NCBI GenBank assembly: GCA_016935985.1 | Contig: JAFGPW010000008.1 | Span: 62,001 to 126,000, forward strand | Reading direction: 5' to 3' | Source: Candidatus Woesearchaeota archaeon | Lineage (GTDB): Archaea; Nanobdellota; Nanobdellia; Woesearchaeales; JAFGPW01 | Length of the DNA: 64,000 bases | In this document: positions 31,752 to 40,323 of the stretch, piece by piece | Position numbering within the stretch: position 1 is the stretch's first letter | Layout: every line of letters starts with the position of its first letter | Translations under genes and position numbers: made by a program | The notes under the pieces: model-generated | Told to the model about the DNA's origin: nothing | Seen by the model: only the letters and a program-made list of their open reading frames with translations | The model's database searches: none

Positions 31752-33272
31752 ATGTCGAAGAAAGCGGTCATCGGAACAGGCATCCTGATAATCTTCCTAG
31801 CCCTGCTGCTGGTCGCGGCGATCGTGGGAGGGGTCATCCTCACGATGTCCTCCTCAGTCCAGGAATCGACGCTCAGGACCGGCAGGGACGCCCAGCAGGA
31901 GGTGGGCACCCATGTCCGCGTGGTGGAGATCGTCGGCCGCGGGCAGGGCACCGGCGAGATCGACGACCTGCAGGCGATGGTCAAGCTCGAGTCCGGCTCG
32001 CAAGCGGTCGGGCTCTCGAGCACGCTCATCACCGAGACCACCGTGAACACGACGAACGTGCTCCATCTCAAGGAGAACGCGGCATGCAAGCGCGACGTCT
32101 TCCTCGGCTACTTCTCCGCGCGCGGGACGCCCCAGGAGCTCAAGACCGACCCCTTCCCCGATCCGGTCGACGTCTGGCCGTTCAGCTCATACCAGACGAG
32201 CGCGATGCTCCTCGGGAAGGTCGCGATCGCGATCGTCTTCCTTGAGAGCAACGGAACCGTCGATCCCAACTATGAGAACTGGACGAACGGCGAGCAGGAC
32301 TATATCGTCGCGGACACGCTCGAGGCGATGAATTGGTACGCCAGGCTCGAGCCCCGGGCCGGCCTGCAGTACACCTTCGACATCTATGAGGTGGAGACGA
32401 GCTATGAGCCGGTGACCCGCAACAACAGCCAGGCGAACCAGAGCCTCTGGATATCAGAGGCCCTCGACCAGATCGGCGCGCCGTCGGGCCCATCCCTGTT
32501 CGCGCGCGAGCGCGACTTCCTCAACATCCTGCGCATGCGCATGAACGCGCACTGGGCGTTCATCATGTACGTCGTCGACTCGAGCGAGACCGTCGGCCAG
32601 TTCGACGGCGGTCCGCCGGGCTACGCCTACCTCAACGGCCCGCACACGGTGATCGCGAGCGATGGGTATCCGGGCGCGATGCCGGCGCTCATCGCGCATG
32701 AGTTCGGCCATATCTTCGGCGCGAACGACGAGTACGAGTCATCAGGCTGTGCCTGCACCGACACCGCCGGTTACTTCAATATCGAGACCCAGAACTGCGA
32801 CAGCCCTCCTGCCGGCTGCTTCACCAATATATCGAGCCTGATGCGTGGTGGGATCATTGGTTATTACACTGACGCGCTCGACTACTTCGCGCGCGCCCAG
32901 ATGGGTCTCATCGACACGAACGGCAACGACATCCTCGACCCGGTCGACATACTCTTCGAGAGCCCTTCGGGCGTGAACGTCAGCCAGACGAGGATCAACC
33001 TCCTCTCGAACACGCAGTACGAATACACCGTCAGCGCGGACCGGATCGGCTTCTTCTCCGCTGAGTTCGAGCGCTCGGTCGACAACCCGGTCGACAACGT
33101 GCTCCAGCGCGGCGACTTCATGAAGGTCTGCCACGAGCTGGGCAGGCCGGTGGGCGAGGACGAGGAGATACGCCTGAACATCGTCCCCAAGGTCGGGACG
33201 ACGACGATCACCGAGTTCCTCACCCCCCAGGTCATCGCGAGGGAGCGGGAGTACGTCTACCCGGTAAAATGA
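31752..33272 (+). CDS. Metzincin-like secreted protease with archaellin-type N-terminus
   Basis: The N-terminus MSKKAVIGTGILIIFLALLL with VAAIVGGVIL matches the class III (prepilin/archaellin) signal and hydrophobic helix. Cleavage by an FlaK/PibD-like peptidase after KK is expected. Residues about 316-326 hold HEFGHIFGAND, an HExxHxxGxxD zinc site as in metzincins of the snapalysin type, followed by a Met-turn candidate (SLMRGG near 360). Several Cys pairs (CACTD, NCDSPPAGC) suggest disulfides. A GTG at 31743 is an alternative start. The ATG of the downstream lipoprotein gene overlaps the stop. Role unknown; protease activity is inferred. Confidence 0.82.
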   Translation: MSKKAVIGTGILIIFLALLLVAAIVGGVILTMSSSVQESTLRTGRDAQQEVGTHVRVVEIVGRGQGTGEIDDLQAMVKLESGSQAVGLSSTLITETTVNTTNVLHLKENAACKRDVFLGYFSARGTPQELKTDPFPDPVDVWPFSSYQTSAMLLGKVAIAIVFLESNGTVDPNYENWTNGEQDYIVADTLEAMNWYARLEPRAGLQYTFDIYEVETSYEPVTRNNSQANQSLWISEALDQIGAPSGPSLFARERDFLNILRMRMNAHWAFIMYVVDSSETVGQFDGGPPGYAYLNGPHTVIASDGYPGAMPALIAHEFGHIFGANDEYESSGCACTDTAGYFNIETQNCDSPPAGCFTNISSLMRGGIIGYYTDALDYFARAQMGLIDTNGNDILDPVDILFESPSGVNVSQTRINLLSNTQYEYTVSADRIGFFSAEFERSVDNPVDNVLQRGDFMKVCHELGRPVGEDEEIRLNIVPKVGTTTITEFLTPQVIAREREYVYPVK

Positions 33273-33712
33273 GATCCTATGCGTGGCCCTATGCTGTGGT
33301 GTGCATATCCTTGATTCTGCTCGCGGGCTGCGGCGGGGAGAAATCCGCGACTCCCGACGCGCCGCGGCCGGTGACCTGCCCCGACGGCAGGCTCGTCCCG
33401 TTCGAGCGCATGTGCGAGATCGGCGATGAAGCGGCAGAGCCAGAGATCACACCGCCGCCGGATGCTCCGGTGATGGAGGAAGTGATCCCAGTGTACAAGG
33501 CGGACGTCGCCGTCCAGACCGAGGCGGATGCGCGGCAGGCGTTCGAGTCGTGGGCGGCAGCGAGCCGGAACGGCTATACCTACGAGTCTGCCGAGCCGCA
33601 GGAGGATGGGTCATACGAGGTGGTCTACCGCTACTACGACCATGGCGGCGGCAGGCATTTTGTCGTCGTGCGGCCTGATGGGACCGTGCAGCAGGAGTTC
33701 CAGCTTGCCTGA
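33269..33712 (+). CDS. Lipoprotein partner of the metzincin-like gene
   Basis: The ATG overlaps the previous stop (ATGA), so translation is coupled. The signal ISLILLAGCGG has a clear lipobox (LAGC). The mature 128-residue protein has a Pro/acidic linker and a C-terminal beta-rich domain (about 95-147) with YRYYDHGGGRHFVVVRPDG. No named family is recognised. Its coupling suggests it acts with the protease at the cell surface. Confidence 0.78.
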   Translation: MRSYAWPYAVVCISLILLAGCGGEKSATPDAPRPVTCPDGRLVPFERMCEIGDEAAEPEITPPPDAPVMEEVIPVYKADVAVQTEADARQAFESWAAASRNGYTYESAEPQEDGSYEVVYRYYDHGGGRHFVVVRPDGTVQQEFQLA

Positions 33713-33722
33713 GCAGCCGAGT

Positions 33723-35207
33723 TCAGAAGCCATAGATGGCACCGTACTTCTCGGTGAGATACCTGATGTAGGCGTCGGGGTCGAGGCCGCTTCCGGTCGC
33801 CTTCCTGATGACCTCGTCGGCGAGCATGGTCTTGCCCTTGCTGTGCACCTGCCGCCTGAGCCATGCGGTGATGGGTCTGAGGCTCCGTGTCCTGATCCTC
33901 CGCCTGAGGTCCGGCATCTCCGAATCGAGCGTCGCGAAGATCTGGCTCGCATAGATGCTGCCGATGAGGTAAGTCGGGAAGTAGCCGATCGCCCCCATCG
34001 ACCAGTGCACGTCCTGGAGGATGCCCTCGTTGTCGGTCTTCGGCGTGATGCCGAACATCTCCTTGGAGAGCCGGTTCCATTCCTTCGGCGCGGCGTCGAC
34101 ACTGAGCTTCCCTGACATCAGCCGTCGCTCGATCTCGAACCTGAGGATGATATGGAGCCCATAGGTCACCTCGTCGGCCTCCACCCGGATGAAGGAGGGC
34201 CGCACCTGGTTGATGCCGCGGTAGAGCGTCTCCATCGACACCTTCCTACCCCTCATGCGTCGTGCGAACTGGGGATAGAACCCTTGCCAGAAGACCCTGC
34301 TCCTGCCCACCATGTTCTCCCAGAACCGGGACTGCGACTCGTGCAGCCCGAGCGACGGCGTGTCGAAGACCGCGGTGTCGGCGAACCGGCGTGGCAGGTT
34401 GAGCTCGTAGAGAGCGTGTCCCGCCTCGTGGATGCCGGCGAGCAGCGCCTCCTTCGGGTCGTTGTAGCGTGTGGTATAGCGGACGTCGTCCTTGCCGAGA
34501 CGGATGGTGAACGGGTGCGCCGAGACCGCCATCACGTGCCGGTCGTCGGGGATCCCCATCGCGCGCGCGAGCTCCCGCACCAACGCCTCCTGGTCCTCCT
34601 TCCTCATGACCGTGCGGAACGCCTTCTGGCGCCGGTACTGCGGCGTCGCCATGATCCTCGTGAGGAGCGCGGCGATCTCGGTGCGCATCCTCGCGAAGAG
34701 CGGCTCGAGCCGCGCCTCGGTCATGCCTTCTTCGAAGACGTCGAGCATCGCGTCGTACGGCCGCATCTTCGGCCTGGTGTACCGGGCGTACCGCTTGGTG
34801 ATTCCGATGACCCGCTTCAGCATCGGCCTGTAGATGCCGAAATCGTCCGCCTTCCGCGCCTCCTGCCACGTCGCCGAGGCGAGCACCATCGTCCTGACCA
34901 TCTCCTGGTTGAACGCCTTCGGCACCCTCCTCGCCCTCTCGACATCCTTATGGAGCTCGCGGAGGACATGCGCGTCCTTCTCTCTCAGCCGCCGTGCTGC
35001 CTTCAGGCGCCTGAGCGCTTTCCAGAGGCGGTCGTCGGTCATGAGGTCATGGATGCGGTCGTGGATGAGCCGGGCCTGCTCGGCGCGGTCCTCAATCGCC
35101 TTCGGTGGCATCTGGGTCTTCTCGTCCCAGTCGAGGAGCGCGGAGACGCCGTGCAGGAGCGCGAGCTCGCGTTGGGTGCGGTAGATGATATCGAGGTCGG
35201 TCGTCAT
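33723..35207 (-). CDS. M32 metallocarboxypeptidase (carboxypeptidase Taq)
   Basis: The 494 aa protein carries the M32 motifs HPF, DVRYTTRY (DxRxT), HEAGH (zinc HExxH) and SLGLHESQSRFWE. It also has the second-shell signatures IRVEADEVTYGLHI and GILQDVHWSMG. The family removes C-terminal residues from peptides with a Zn/Co site and acts in the cytoplasm. TATA TTTATATAG (35233-35242) lies 30 nt upstream. It is convergent with the lipoprotein gene and stand-alone. Confidence 0.95.
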   Translation of the reverse strand: MTTDLDIIYRTQRELALLHGVSALLDWDEKTQMPPKAIEDRAEQARLIHDRIHDLMTDDRLWKALRRLKAARRLREKDAHVLRELHKDVERARRVPKAFNQEMVRTMVLASATWQEARKADDFGIYRPMLKRVIGITKRYARYTRPKMRPYDAMLDVFEEGMTEARLEPLFARMRTEIAALLTRIMATPQYRRQKAFRTVMRKEDQEALVRELARAMGIPDDRHVMAVSAHPFTIRLGKDDVRYTTRYNDPKEALLAGIHEAGHALYELNLPRRFADTAVFDTPSLGLHESQSRFWENMVGRSRVFWQGFYPQFARRMRGRKVSMETLYRGINQVRPSFIRVEADEVTYGLHIILRFEIERRLMSGKLSVDAAPKEWNRLSKEMFGITPKTDNEGILQDVHWSMGAIGYFPTYLIGSIYASQIFATLDSEMPDLRRRIRTRSLRPITAWLRRQVHSKGKTMLADEVIRKATGSGLDPDAYIRYLTEKYGAIYGF

Positions 35208-35270
35208 GATGGCCCTTCCAACGCGCTATCCCCTATATAAACCTTCGTCATGGATGCATATACCCAAAGC

Positions 35271-35280
35271 TTTATAAAGA
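35271..35280 (+). promoter_or_regulatory. TATA box of cspA operon
   Basis: TTTATAAAGA is about 30 nt before the ATG at 35304. GATGCAT occurs twice close by, on either side of the element (near 35252-35258 and 35283-35289). Confidence 0.6.
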
Positions 35281-35303
35281 GTGATGCATCTCCATAGCAT
35301 AAG

Positions 35304-35510
35304 ATGAAAGGAACGGTGAAGTGGTACAATCCCGCGAAGGGCTATGGCTTCATAGTCGGAGACGACAAGAAAGAGTATTTCGTCCACCACAGCCAGCTGC
35401 CCGAGGGAGCGGTGCCTCAGCAGGATGAGAGCGTCACCTTCGAGACGAAAGAGACCGAGAAGGGGCTCCAGGCTGCAAGCGTCGTTCTTTCTTCACGAAC
35501 CAAGGAGTGA
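35304..35510 (+). CDS. cspA: Cold-shock domain protein
   Basis: The 68 aa protein is a single cold-shock domain: MKGTVKWYNPAKGYGFI contains RNP1 (KGYGFI), and YFVHHSQLP contains RNP2 (VHHSQL). CSD proteins bind single-stranded RNA and DNA and melt RNA structure. The DEAD-box helicase gene begins 18 nt later, so the two probably form a cold-response RNA-remodelling operon. It is unusual for archaea to have CspA, which is typical of bacteria and some archaea. Confidence 0.93.
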   Translation: MKGTVKWYNPAKGYGFIVGDDKKEYFVHHSQLPEGAVPQQDESVTFETKETEKGLQAASVVLSSRTKE

Positions 35511-35528
35511 TTATCGGACGATCGTCCA

Positions 35529-36884
35529 GTGAGTACTATGAGTTTCGACCATCTCGGCATGAGTGAGCCTCTTCTGAGAGCGATCAAGGAAGCGGGCTTC
35601 ACCGAACCAAGCACCATCCAGAAGAAAGCTATCCCCCTCATCACGCAGGGAAGGGACATCGTGGCCGGATCCGCCACCGGCAGCGGAAAGACGCTCGCCT
35701 TCGGCGCCGGCATCATCGACCACATCGAGCGCGGCAGGGGCATCCAGGCCCTCATCATGACCCCGACGCGCGAGCTCGCGGAGCAGAACGCCAAAGAGCT
35801 CGACCGCTTCAGCGTGCACGCGCCGATGAAGACGGTGCTCGTCTTCGGCGGGGTGTCCATCAACCCGCAGATCCAGCACCTGCCGACAGCGGACGTCGTC
35901 GTCGGCACCCCCGGAAGGCTCCTTGACCACCTCATGCGCGGCACCATCGACCTCTCGAAGGTGAAGGTCCTCGTGCTCGACGAGGCGGACCGCATGCTCG
36001 ACATGGGCTTCATCGACGACGTCAAGAAGATCATCAGCCAGTGCGGGAAGGACCGGCAGACCATGCTCTTCTCCGCCACCATATTCGACGAGATCACCGA
36101 GATCGCGCGCGAGTACATGCGCGACCCGGTGCAAGTCCACGGCGAGCCGATGGTGGACCCCGCGAAGCTGCGCCAGGTCTACTACGACGTTCTCGAGAAC
36201 GAGCGCTTCTCGCTGCTCGTCCACCTGCTCCAGCACGAGTCCGCGAACCTCGTCATGGTGTTCTGCAACAGCCGGCAGAACGTCGACTTCGTGGTGACGA
36301 ACCTCCAGCGGAACGGCATCGAGGCGCAGGCGATCCACGGCGGATTCTCGCAGGACAAGCGCAGCAAGGCGCTCGAGACCTTCCACGGCGGCAAGACCCA
36401 GGTCCTCGTCGCGACCGACGTCGCGGCGCGCGGCCTCGACATCAAGGGCGTCACCCACATCTACAACTATGACATCCCGGACGAGGACAAGCTCTACATC
36501 CACCGTATCGGCAGGACCGCGCGCGCCGGGGAGGAGGGCATCGCGGTCAACATCCTCTCGCCGAAAGACCACGACAACTTCTACCGGATCCTGCGCTACC
36601 GTGGGATCGAGATCGAGAAGGCCCCAAAGCCGGACTTCAGGAAGGTCATGGTCCGCAGGGTCTACCTCGAGCACGACGTGCCGCGCAGGGACGGTGGATT
36701 CGGCGCACGGCGCGGCGGTTTCGGAGGGCGGTCCGGAGGGTTTCGCGGAGAACGCAGGGGCCCTCCGCGCGACCGCGGCAGCGGCGGCGGTTTCAGGGAC
36801 GGTCCGCGGCGCGGCGGCGGTTTCGGCCAGCGTCGTGGAGGTTTCGGCGGCAGGGGCGGCGGCCGTCCGCCGAGACGGAACTAG
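35529..36884 (+). CDS. DEAD-box RNA helicase with RGG-rich tail
   Basis: The protein has the DEAD-box order Q motif (FTEPSTIQKKAIP), AxxGSGKT (ATGSGKT), PTREL, VGTPGR, DEAD (VLDEADRMLD), SAT (FSATIF), ARGLDIK and HRIGRTARAG. The last 75 residues are RGG/FGG-rich (RRGGFGGRSGGFRGERRG), an RNA-binding tail. It probably unwinds structured RNA or aids ribosome assembly, together with CspA. A GTG at 35529 or an ATG at 35538 may be the start. A palindrome GGACGATCGTCC (35516-35527) lies just before it. Confidence 0.93.
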   Translation: MSTMSFDHLGMSEPLLRAIKEAGFTEPSTIQKKAIPLITQGRDIVAGSATGSGKTLAFGAGIIDHIERGRGIQALIMTPTRELAEQNAKELDRFSVHAPMKTVLVFGGVSINPQIQHLPTADVVVGTPGRLLDHLMRGTIDLSKVKVLVLDEADRMLDMGFIDDVKKIISQCGKDRQTMLFSATIFDEITEIAREYMRDPVQVHGEPMVDPAKLRQVYYDVLENERFSLLVHLLQHESANLVMVFCNSRQNVDFVVTNLQRNGIEAQAIHGGFSQDKRSKALETFHGGKTQVLVATDVAARGLDIKGVTHIYNYDIPDEDKLYIHRIGRTARAGEEGIAVNILSPKDHDNFYRILRYRGIEIEKAPKPDFRKVMVRRVYLEHDVPRRDGGFGARRGGFGGRSGGFRGERRGPPRDRGSGGGFRDGPRRGGGFGQRRGGFGGRGGGRPPRRN

Positions 36885-36920
36885 CCTTGTCCTGGCATGA
36901 TCTAGCGTACTGTAGACTCT

Positions 36921-36955
36921 TTTTCTTTCATGACTATGTTTTTTCTTTCATGACT
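36921..36955 (+). terminator. T-rich tandem repeat terminator after the DEAD-box gene
   Basis: Two copies of TTTTCTTTCATGACT (36921-36935, 36941-36955) follow the helicase gene, giving three T-runs near 36919-36946. This fits an archaeal U-rich terminator. The convergent ZIP gene ends at 36965. Confidence 0.5.
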
Positions 36956-36964
36956 GTATACTTC

Positions 36965-37714
36965 TCACGCGTGGAAGAGCATCCTCGTGCCGAACATGAG
37001 GAGCAGCCCGAGCGCGAAGAAGACGAACGACAGCACCGACTTCCCGAGCTTCGGCTCCTTGTGGAGCTCGGGGATGAGGTCCGACGCTCCGATGTAGAGG
37101 AAGCCGCCTGCGGCGACGGGGACCATCAGGCGCACGAACCCCTCCGCGACGCCGCCGAGGTAGATGCCGAGGACAGCCCCTATGACGGCGGTGAGCGCGA
37201 TCAGGAAATTGTAGCCGAGCGCCTTCCACCGGTCGAAGCCGCCGAAGACGAGGATGCCGAAGTCGCCGATCTCCTGCGGGATCTCATGCGCGATCACCGC
37301 GATGGTGGTGACGATGCCGAGCTCGACGGACGCGAGGAAGCTGCCGGCGATGATGAACCCATCGATCATATTGTGGATGGCGTCGCCGATCAGGCTCATA
37401 TGGGTGAAGGTGTGGACATCGCAGCGGCCGTGCTTGTGGCAGTGGTGCCAATGGAGCACGCGCTCGACGATGTAAAAGCCGACGAAGCCGAGCAGCACGT
37501 ACATGACCGTCGTCTCGACGCCGCTCGCGTCGGCAGATTCGGGGATGAGGTGGAGGAACGCGCCGCCGATGAGGGCGCCTGCCGAGAAGCCGACGAGCGG
37601 GAAGAGGATGCGGTCGAGGTACTTCTCCTTCACGAGGAGCGCGACGATCCCAACGAGCGAGAGGAGCGAGACGAGAGCGGTCGCGGCGACGGCCCAGACG
37701 AGCGGTATGTTCAT
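36965..37714 (-). CDS. ZIP family divalent metal transporter
   Basis: The 249 aa membrane protein has about eight TM segments with the ZIP signatures HNMIDGFIIAGSF (TM4) and HEIPQEIGDFG (TM5), whose His and Glu residues form the metal path. A His-rich loop (HWHHCHKHGRCDVHTF) sits between TM3 and TM4, typical of the family. It probably imports zinc or another divalent metal. No regulator is adjacent. Start is supported by its position at the TM1 beginning. Confidence 0.94.
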   Translation of the reverse strand: MNIPLVWAVAATALVSLLSLVGIVALLVKEKYLDRILFPLVGFSAGALIGGAFLHLIPESADASGVETTVMYVLLGFVGFYIVERVLHWHHCHKHGRCDVHTFTHMSLIGDAIHNMIDGFIIAGSFLASVELGIVTTIAVIAHEIPQEIGDFGILVFGGFDRWKALGYNFLIALTAVIGAVLGIYLGGVAEGFVRLMVPVAAGGFLYIGASDLIPELHKEPKLGKSVLSFVFFALGLLLMFGTRMLFHA

Positions 37715-37753
37715 GGGAGAGCGGGCAGCGACCCTCCTTTATATACTTTTTCC

Positions 37754-38524
37754 TCAGCCGAATATCGGGCCTGAGACGTCCCCGTCGTTGCTGTAGCCTC
37801 GCTTCTCCCAGTATCCCTCGTACTTCGGGTCGTCCGAGAGCTCGATCCCCGTCACCCAGCGCACCCACTTGTAGCCGTACTTGTCCTCAGCCGCCACCTG
37901 GAACGGGAAGCCGTTGTCGTCGGGGAGCGTGAGCCCGTTGATTTTGTACGCGAGCAGGATGTCACGGTCGTAGATGTAGCCGAGGGGAAGCGAGGAGGTA
38001 TAGCCGTCGTCGGCATGGAAGATGACGGTGTCTGCTTCCGGCTTTGCGCCTGCGGCGTCGATCAGGTCTGCTATCCGCACCCCCTCCCAGAGGACGTCTG
38101 CGTCCCAGCCCTCGACGCAGTGGAGGACGACCGCCTTCTGATACGACGGGTAGGCGAGCACTTGGGCGTACGTGAGTTCCTGATATGACTCGACGAGGCC
38201 GAACACCTGTAGCCGGTACGCATCGATGTCGATGTGCTGCGCTCCCCTGATTGAGTTCTCGCGGAAGACGGTTATCGGGTCGAGCCCCTTGCCCTGAAAC
38301 TCGGTCACCTCGACCTCGCCGAGATCGACAGGCGCGGTGTCGCTGCCAGCCGGGAGATCAGGATGCATCTCCTCGATCGGTTGGGCAGGAGTCTCGGGCG
38401 TGGCAGACGTGGTCCTGACTGGCGTCTGATTCGCGCAGCCCTGGCCGGTCACCAGGAGAACGGCGAAGAGAACCGTGAGGAAGGATAGGAGAACATGGAA
38501 GGATAGGAGAACATGGGCACGCAT
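37754..38524 (-). CDS. Molybdopterin-dependent oxidoreductase, sulfite-oxidase/MsrP-like lipoprotein
   Basis: Residues about 75-245 form the Oxidored_molyb (SUOX) domain with the pterin-binding Cys in VVLHCVEGWDADVLW, KINGLTLPDDNGFPF and VRWVTGIELSDD. The N-terminus is a signal peptide ending in a lipobox-like GC (LVTGQGCANQ), so it is a membrane-anchored extracellular protein. The substrate is unknown (sulfite, nitrate or methionine sulfoxide are possibilities). It is on the same strand as the MOSC gene but 67 nt after it; a TATA (38547-38555) sits 27 nt before its ATG. Confidence 0.88.
   Translation of the reverse strand: MRAHVLLSFHVLLSFLTVLFAVLLVTGQGCANQTPVRTTSATPETPAQPIEEMHPDLPAGSDTAPVDLGEVEVTEFQGKGLDPITVFRENSIRGAQHIDIDAYRLQVFGLVESYQELTYAQVLAYPSYQKAVVLHCVEGWDADVLWEGVRIADLIDAAGAKPEADTVIFHADDGYTSSLPLGYIYDRDILLAYKINGLTLPDDNGFPFQVAAEDKYGYKWVRWVTGIELSDDPKYEGYWEKRGYSNDGDVSGPIFG
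38481..38516 (-). repeat. Perfect 18-bp tandem duplication in signal peptide of oxidoreductase
   Basis: AAGGATAGGAGAACATGG occurs at 38481-38498 and again at 38499-38516. It repeats the six-residue segment HVLLSF in the signal peptide without breaking the frame. Confidence 0.95.
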
Positions 38525-38546
38525 GGGAGTGCAGAAGCCGCTATCG

Positions 38547-38555
38547 CTTATAAGG
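38547..38555 (-). promoter_or_regulatory. TATA box of oxidoreductase gene
   Basis: CCTTATAAG on the minus strand is centred 27 nt before the ATG at 38524. Confidence 0.6.
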
Positions 38556-38590
38556 TTTGTGCAGGAGATCTCATTACCGACCTCCTGAGA

Positions 38591-39052
38591 CTAGAGGACG
38601 GTCAACGGATCGCCGACCCGGACAGTTCCGCCCTCGAGGACGATGGCGAATATCCCTTCGCTTGGCATCACGCACACGCCCATCGATCTCCCGATCTCGC
38701 AGGGCACCTGGCACTCCTTCCCGATCTGGGTGACCTCGAGCAGGCAGGGTCCAGCCTTCAGCCGCGTCCCGACCGGAAGCGTGTGAAGCACGATTCCCTC
38801 GACGAGCAGGTTCTCGCCGAACGAGCCGTCCTTCACGCAGACCTTGTTCTTGACGAGCGGATGCTCCTGCGCCCTCCGCTGCGAGTCGATCGAGAGGAGC
38901 GACACCTGGCGGTGGCCTGATCCGGCGTGCGCATCGCCGACAAGCCCCCACCCTTCGCGCAGCTCGACGGAATCGACCGGGACCTTCGCCGCCCCCTTCC
39001 TCTCGCTGATGCATACCGCAAGGATCCTTCCCTTCTTCCCGTCCTTCGCCAT
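38591..39052 (-). CDS. MOSC-domain protein
   Basis: The ATG at 39052 (alternatives: ATG 39055 and GTG 39061) has GAGGTG overlapping the moeA stop, so the gene is the last of the cofactor operon. The MOSC core is VCVSERKGA...GDAHAGSGHRQVSLLS and FGENLLVEGI, with the conserved Cys in IGKECQVPC. MOSC proteins bind or transfer sulfur in molybdopterin-cofactor metabolism. In the operon it probably tailors the tungstopterin or molybdopterin cofactor. Confidence 0.88.
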   Translation of the reverse strand: MAKDGKKGRILAVCISERKGAAKVPVDSVELREGWGLVGDAHAGSGHRQVSLLSIDSQRRAQEHPLVKNKVCVKDGSFGENLLVEGIVLHTLPVGTRLKAGPCLLEVTQIGKECQVPCEIGRSMGVCVMPSEGIFAIVLEGGTVRVGDPLTVL

Positions 39053-39062
39053 CATGATCACC

Positions 39063-40304
39063 TCAGAACAGCGTCACCCTCACCTGCTGGCCCTTGTTGA
39101 GCACCTCGGTGTTCTCGCCGATCTCGAGGAAGCCGTCGGCCTCGGAGAGGGTCGTTATGGCGGACGATCCCTTCATCACCGGAATCGCGGTGTAGCCGTC
39201 GCCTTCCCTCTCTTCCTCGAGCCGCACCGCCATGAACTCGTACCTGCCGATCGTCGAGACCACTTTCCGCGAGAGCGTCGCCTGGACGTGCCGGGGCGCA
39301 GTCGAGATGCCCTGCATCGCCTCGACCACCGGCCGCACGAGCAGGTAGAAGTTCGAGAGCGCGGATGTCGGGTAGCCGGGAAGCCCGAGCACTGGCTTGC
39401 CATCGCACGCGCCGATGATCACCGGCTTTCCCGGCTTCACCGCGATGCCGTGGACGAGGACCTCGCCGAGCTCCTCGACGATCTCCTTCGTCATGTCCTC
39501 GGTGCCGAGGGACGAGCCGCCGGACAGCACGACGAGGTCGGCCTTCGCGATCCCTTCCTCGAGCTTCGCCTTGATCCGCTCCTTCTCGTCAGGCTCGACG
39601 CCAAGGTCAATCACCCTGCAGCCGAGCTCTTCTGCCGCCGCTATGAGCGTGCGGGAGTTGATGTCGTAGATCCTGCCGACCGGAAGCCCCTTCCCCTCGC
39701 CGGGAGCAGCGATCTCGTTCCCGGTCGAGAGGATCGCGACGGTCGGCTTCGCGCTCACCCTGACCCTCCCGATCCCGGCAGCGGCGAGCACGCCGAGGAA
39801 GCGGGGATTGAGGGCCGTCCCCTTCCTGAAGACCACCGATCCCCTGCGCACGTCGCTCCCGACAGCGATGATGTTCTCTGCCGGCGTCACCGGCCGGTAA
39901 TAGGTGAGCGTGTCCTTCTCGCGCTCGCAGTACTCGACCATGAGCACCGCATCGGCCCCTTCCGGGACAGCGGCGCCGGTCGTGATGAGCATCGCCTCGC
40001 CCTCGCGGACGGCGCGCTCCGGACGCCCGCCGGCGATGACCTCGCCGACGACGGTGAGCGTCTTCGGCCTCGTGTTCGAGGCGCCGAAGGTGTCTGCCGC
40101 CCGCACCGCGAAGCCGTCCATCGCCGACTTCCTGAAGTGCGGGACATCGATCGATGACGTGACCTCCTCGGCGAGCGCGAGCCCGAGGGCGTCGGTGATC
40201 GGCACCGTGCGCGTCGGCAGCGGCCGGACCAGCGACATGATGATGCGCTTCGCTTCGGATAGCGACGCGAGCTTCCCGAACCCGTGCTTCTCGTCCCGTG
40301 CCAT
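39063..40304 (-). CDS. moeA: Molybdopterin molybdotransferase MoeA
   Basis: MoeA inserts molybdate or tungstate into adenylylated molybdopterin. The start MARDEKHGFGKLASLSEAK agrees with typical N-termini; an in-frame ATG at 40340 is an alternative. Signature segments include GLALAEEVTSSIDVPHFRKS, SAMDGFAVRAADT, GAAVPEGADAVLMVEYC and the C-terminal GLPGYPTSALSNFYLLV. Length (413 aa) fits. It is the eighth gene of the operon running from the ModE-like gene; in tungsten organisms MoeA may be W-specific. Confidence 0.95.
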   Translation of the reverse strand: MARDEKHGFGKLASLSEAKRIIMSLVRPLPTRTVPITDALGLALAEEVTSSIDVPHFRKSAMDGFAVRAADTFGASNTRPKTLTVVGEVIAGGRPERAVREGEAMLITTGAAVPEGADAVLMVEYCEREKDTLTYYRPVTPAENIIAVGSDVRRGSVVFRKGTALNPRFLGVLAAAGIGRVRVSAKPTVAILSTGNEIAAPGEGKGLPVGRIYDINSRTLIAAAEELGCRVIDLGVEPDEKERIKAKLEEGIAKADLVVLSGGSSLGTEDMTKEIVEELGEVLVHGIAVKPGKPVIIGACDGKPVLGLPGYPTSALSNFYLLVRPVVEAMQGISTAPRHVQATLSRKVVSTIGRYEFMAVRLEEEREGDGYTAIPVMKGSSAITTLSEADGFLEIGENTEVLNKGQQVRVTLF

Positions 40305-40323
40305 TGCATGCGCCCCGATCGTC

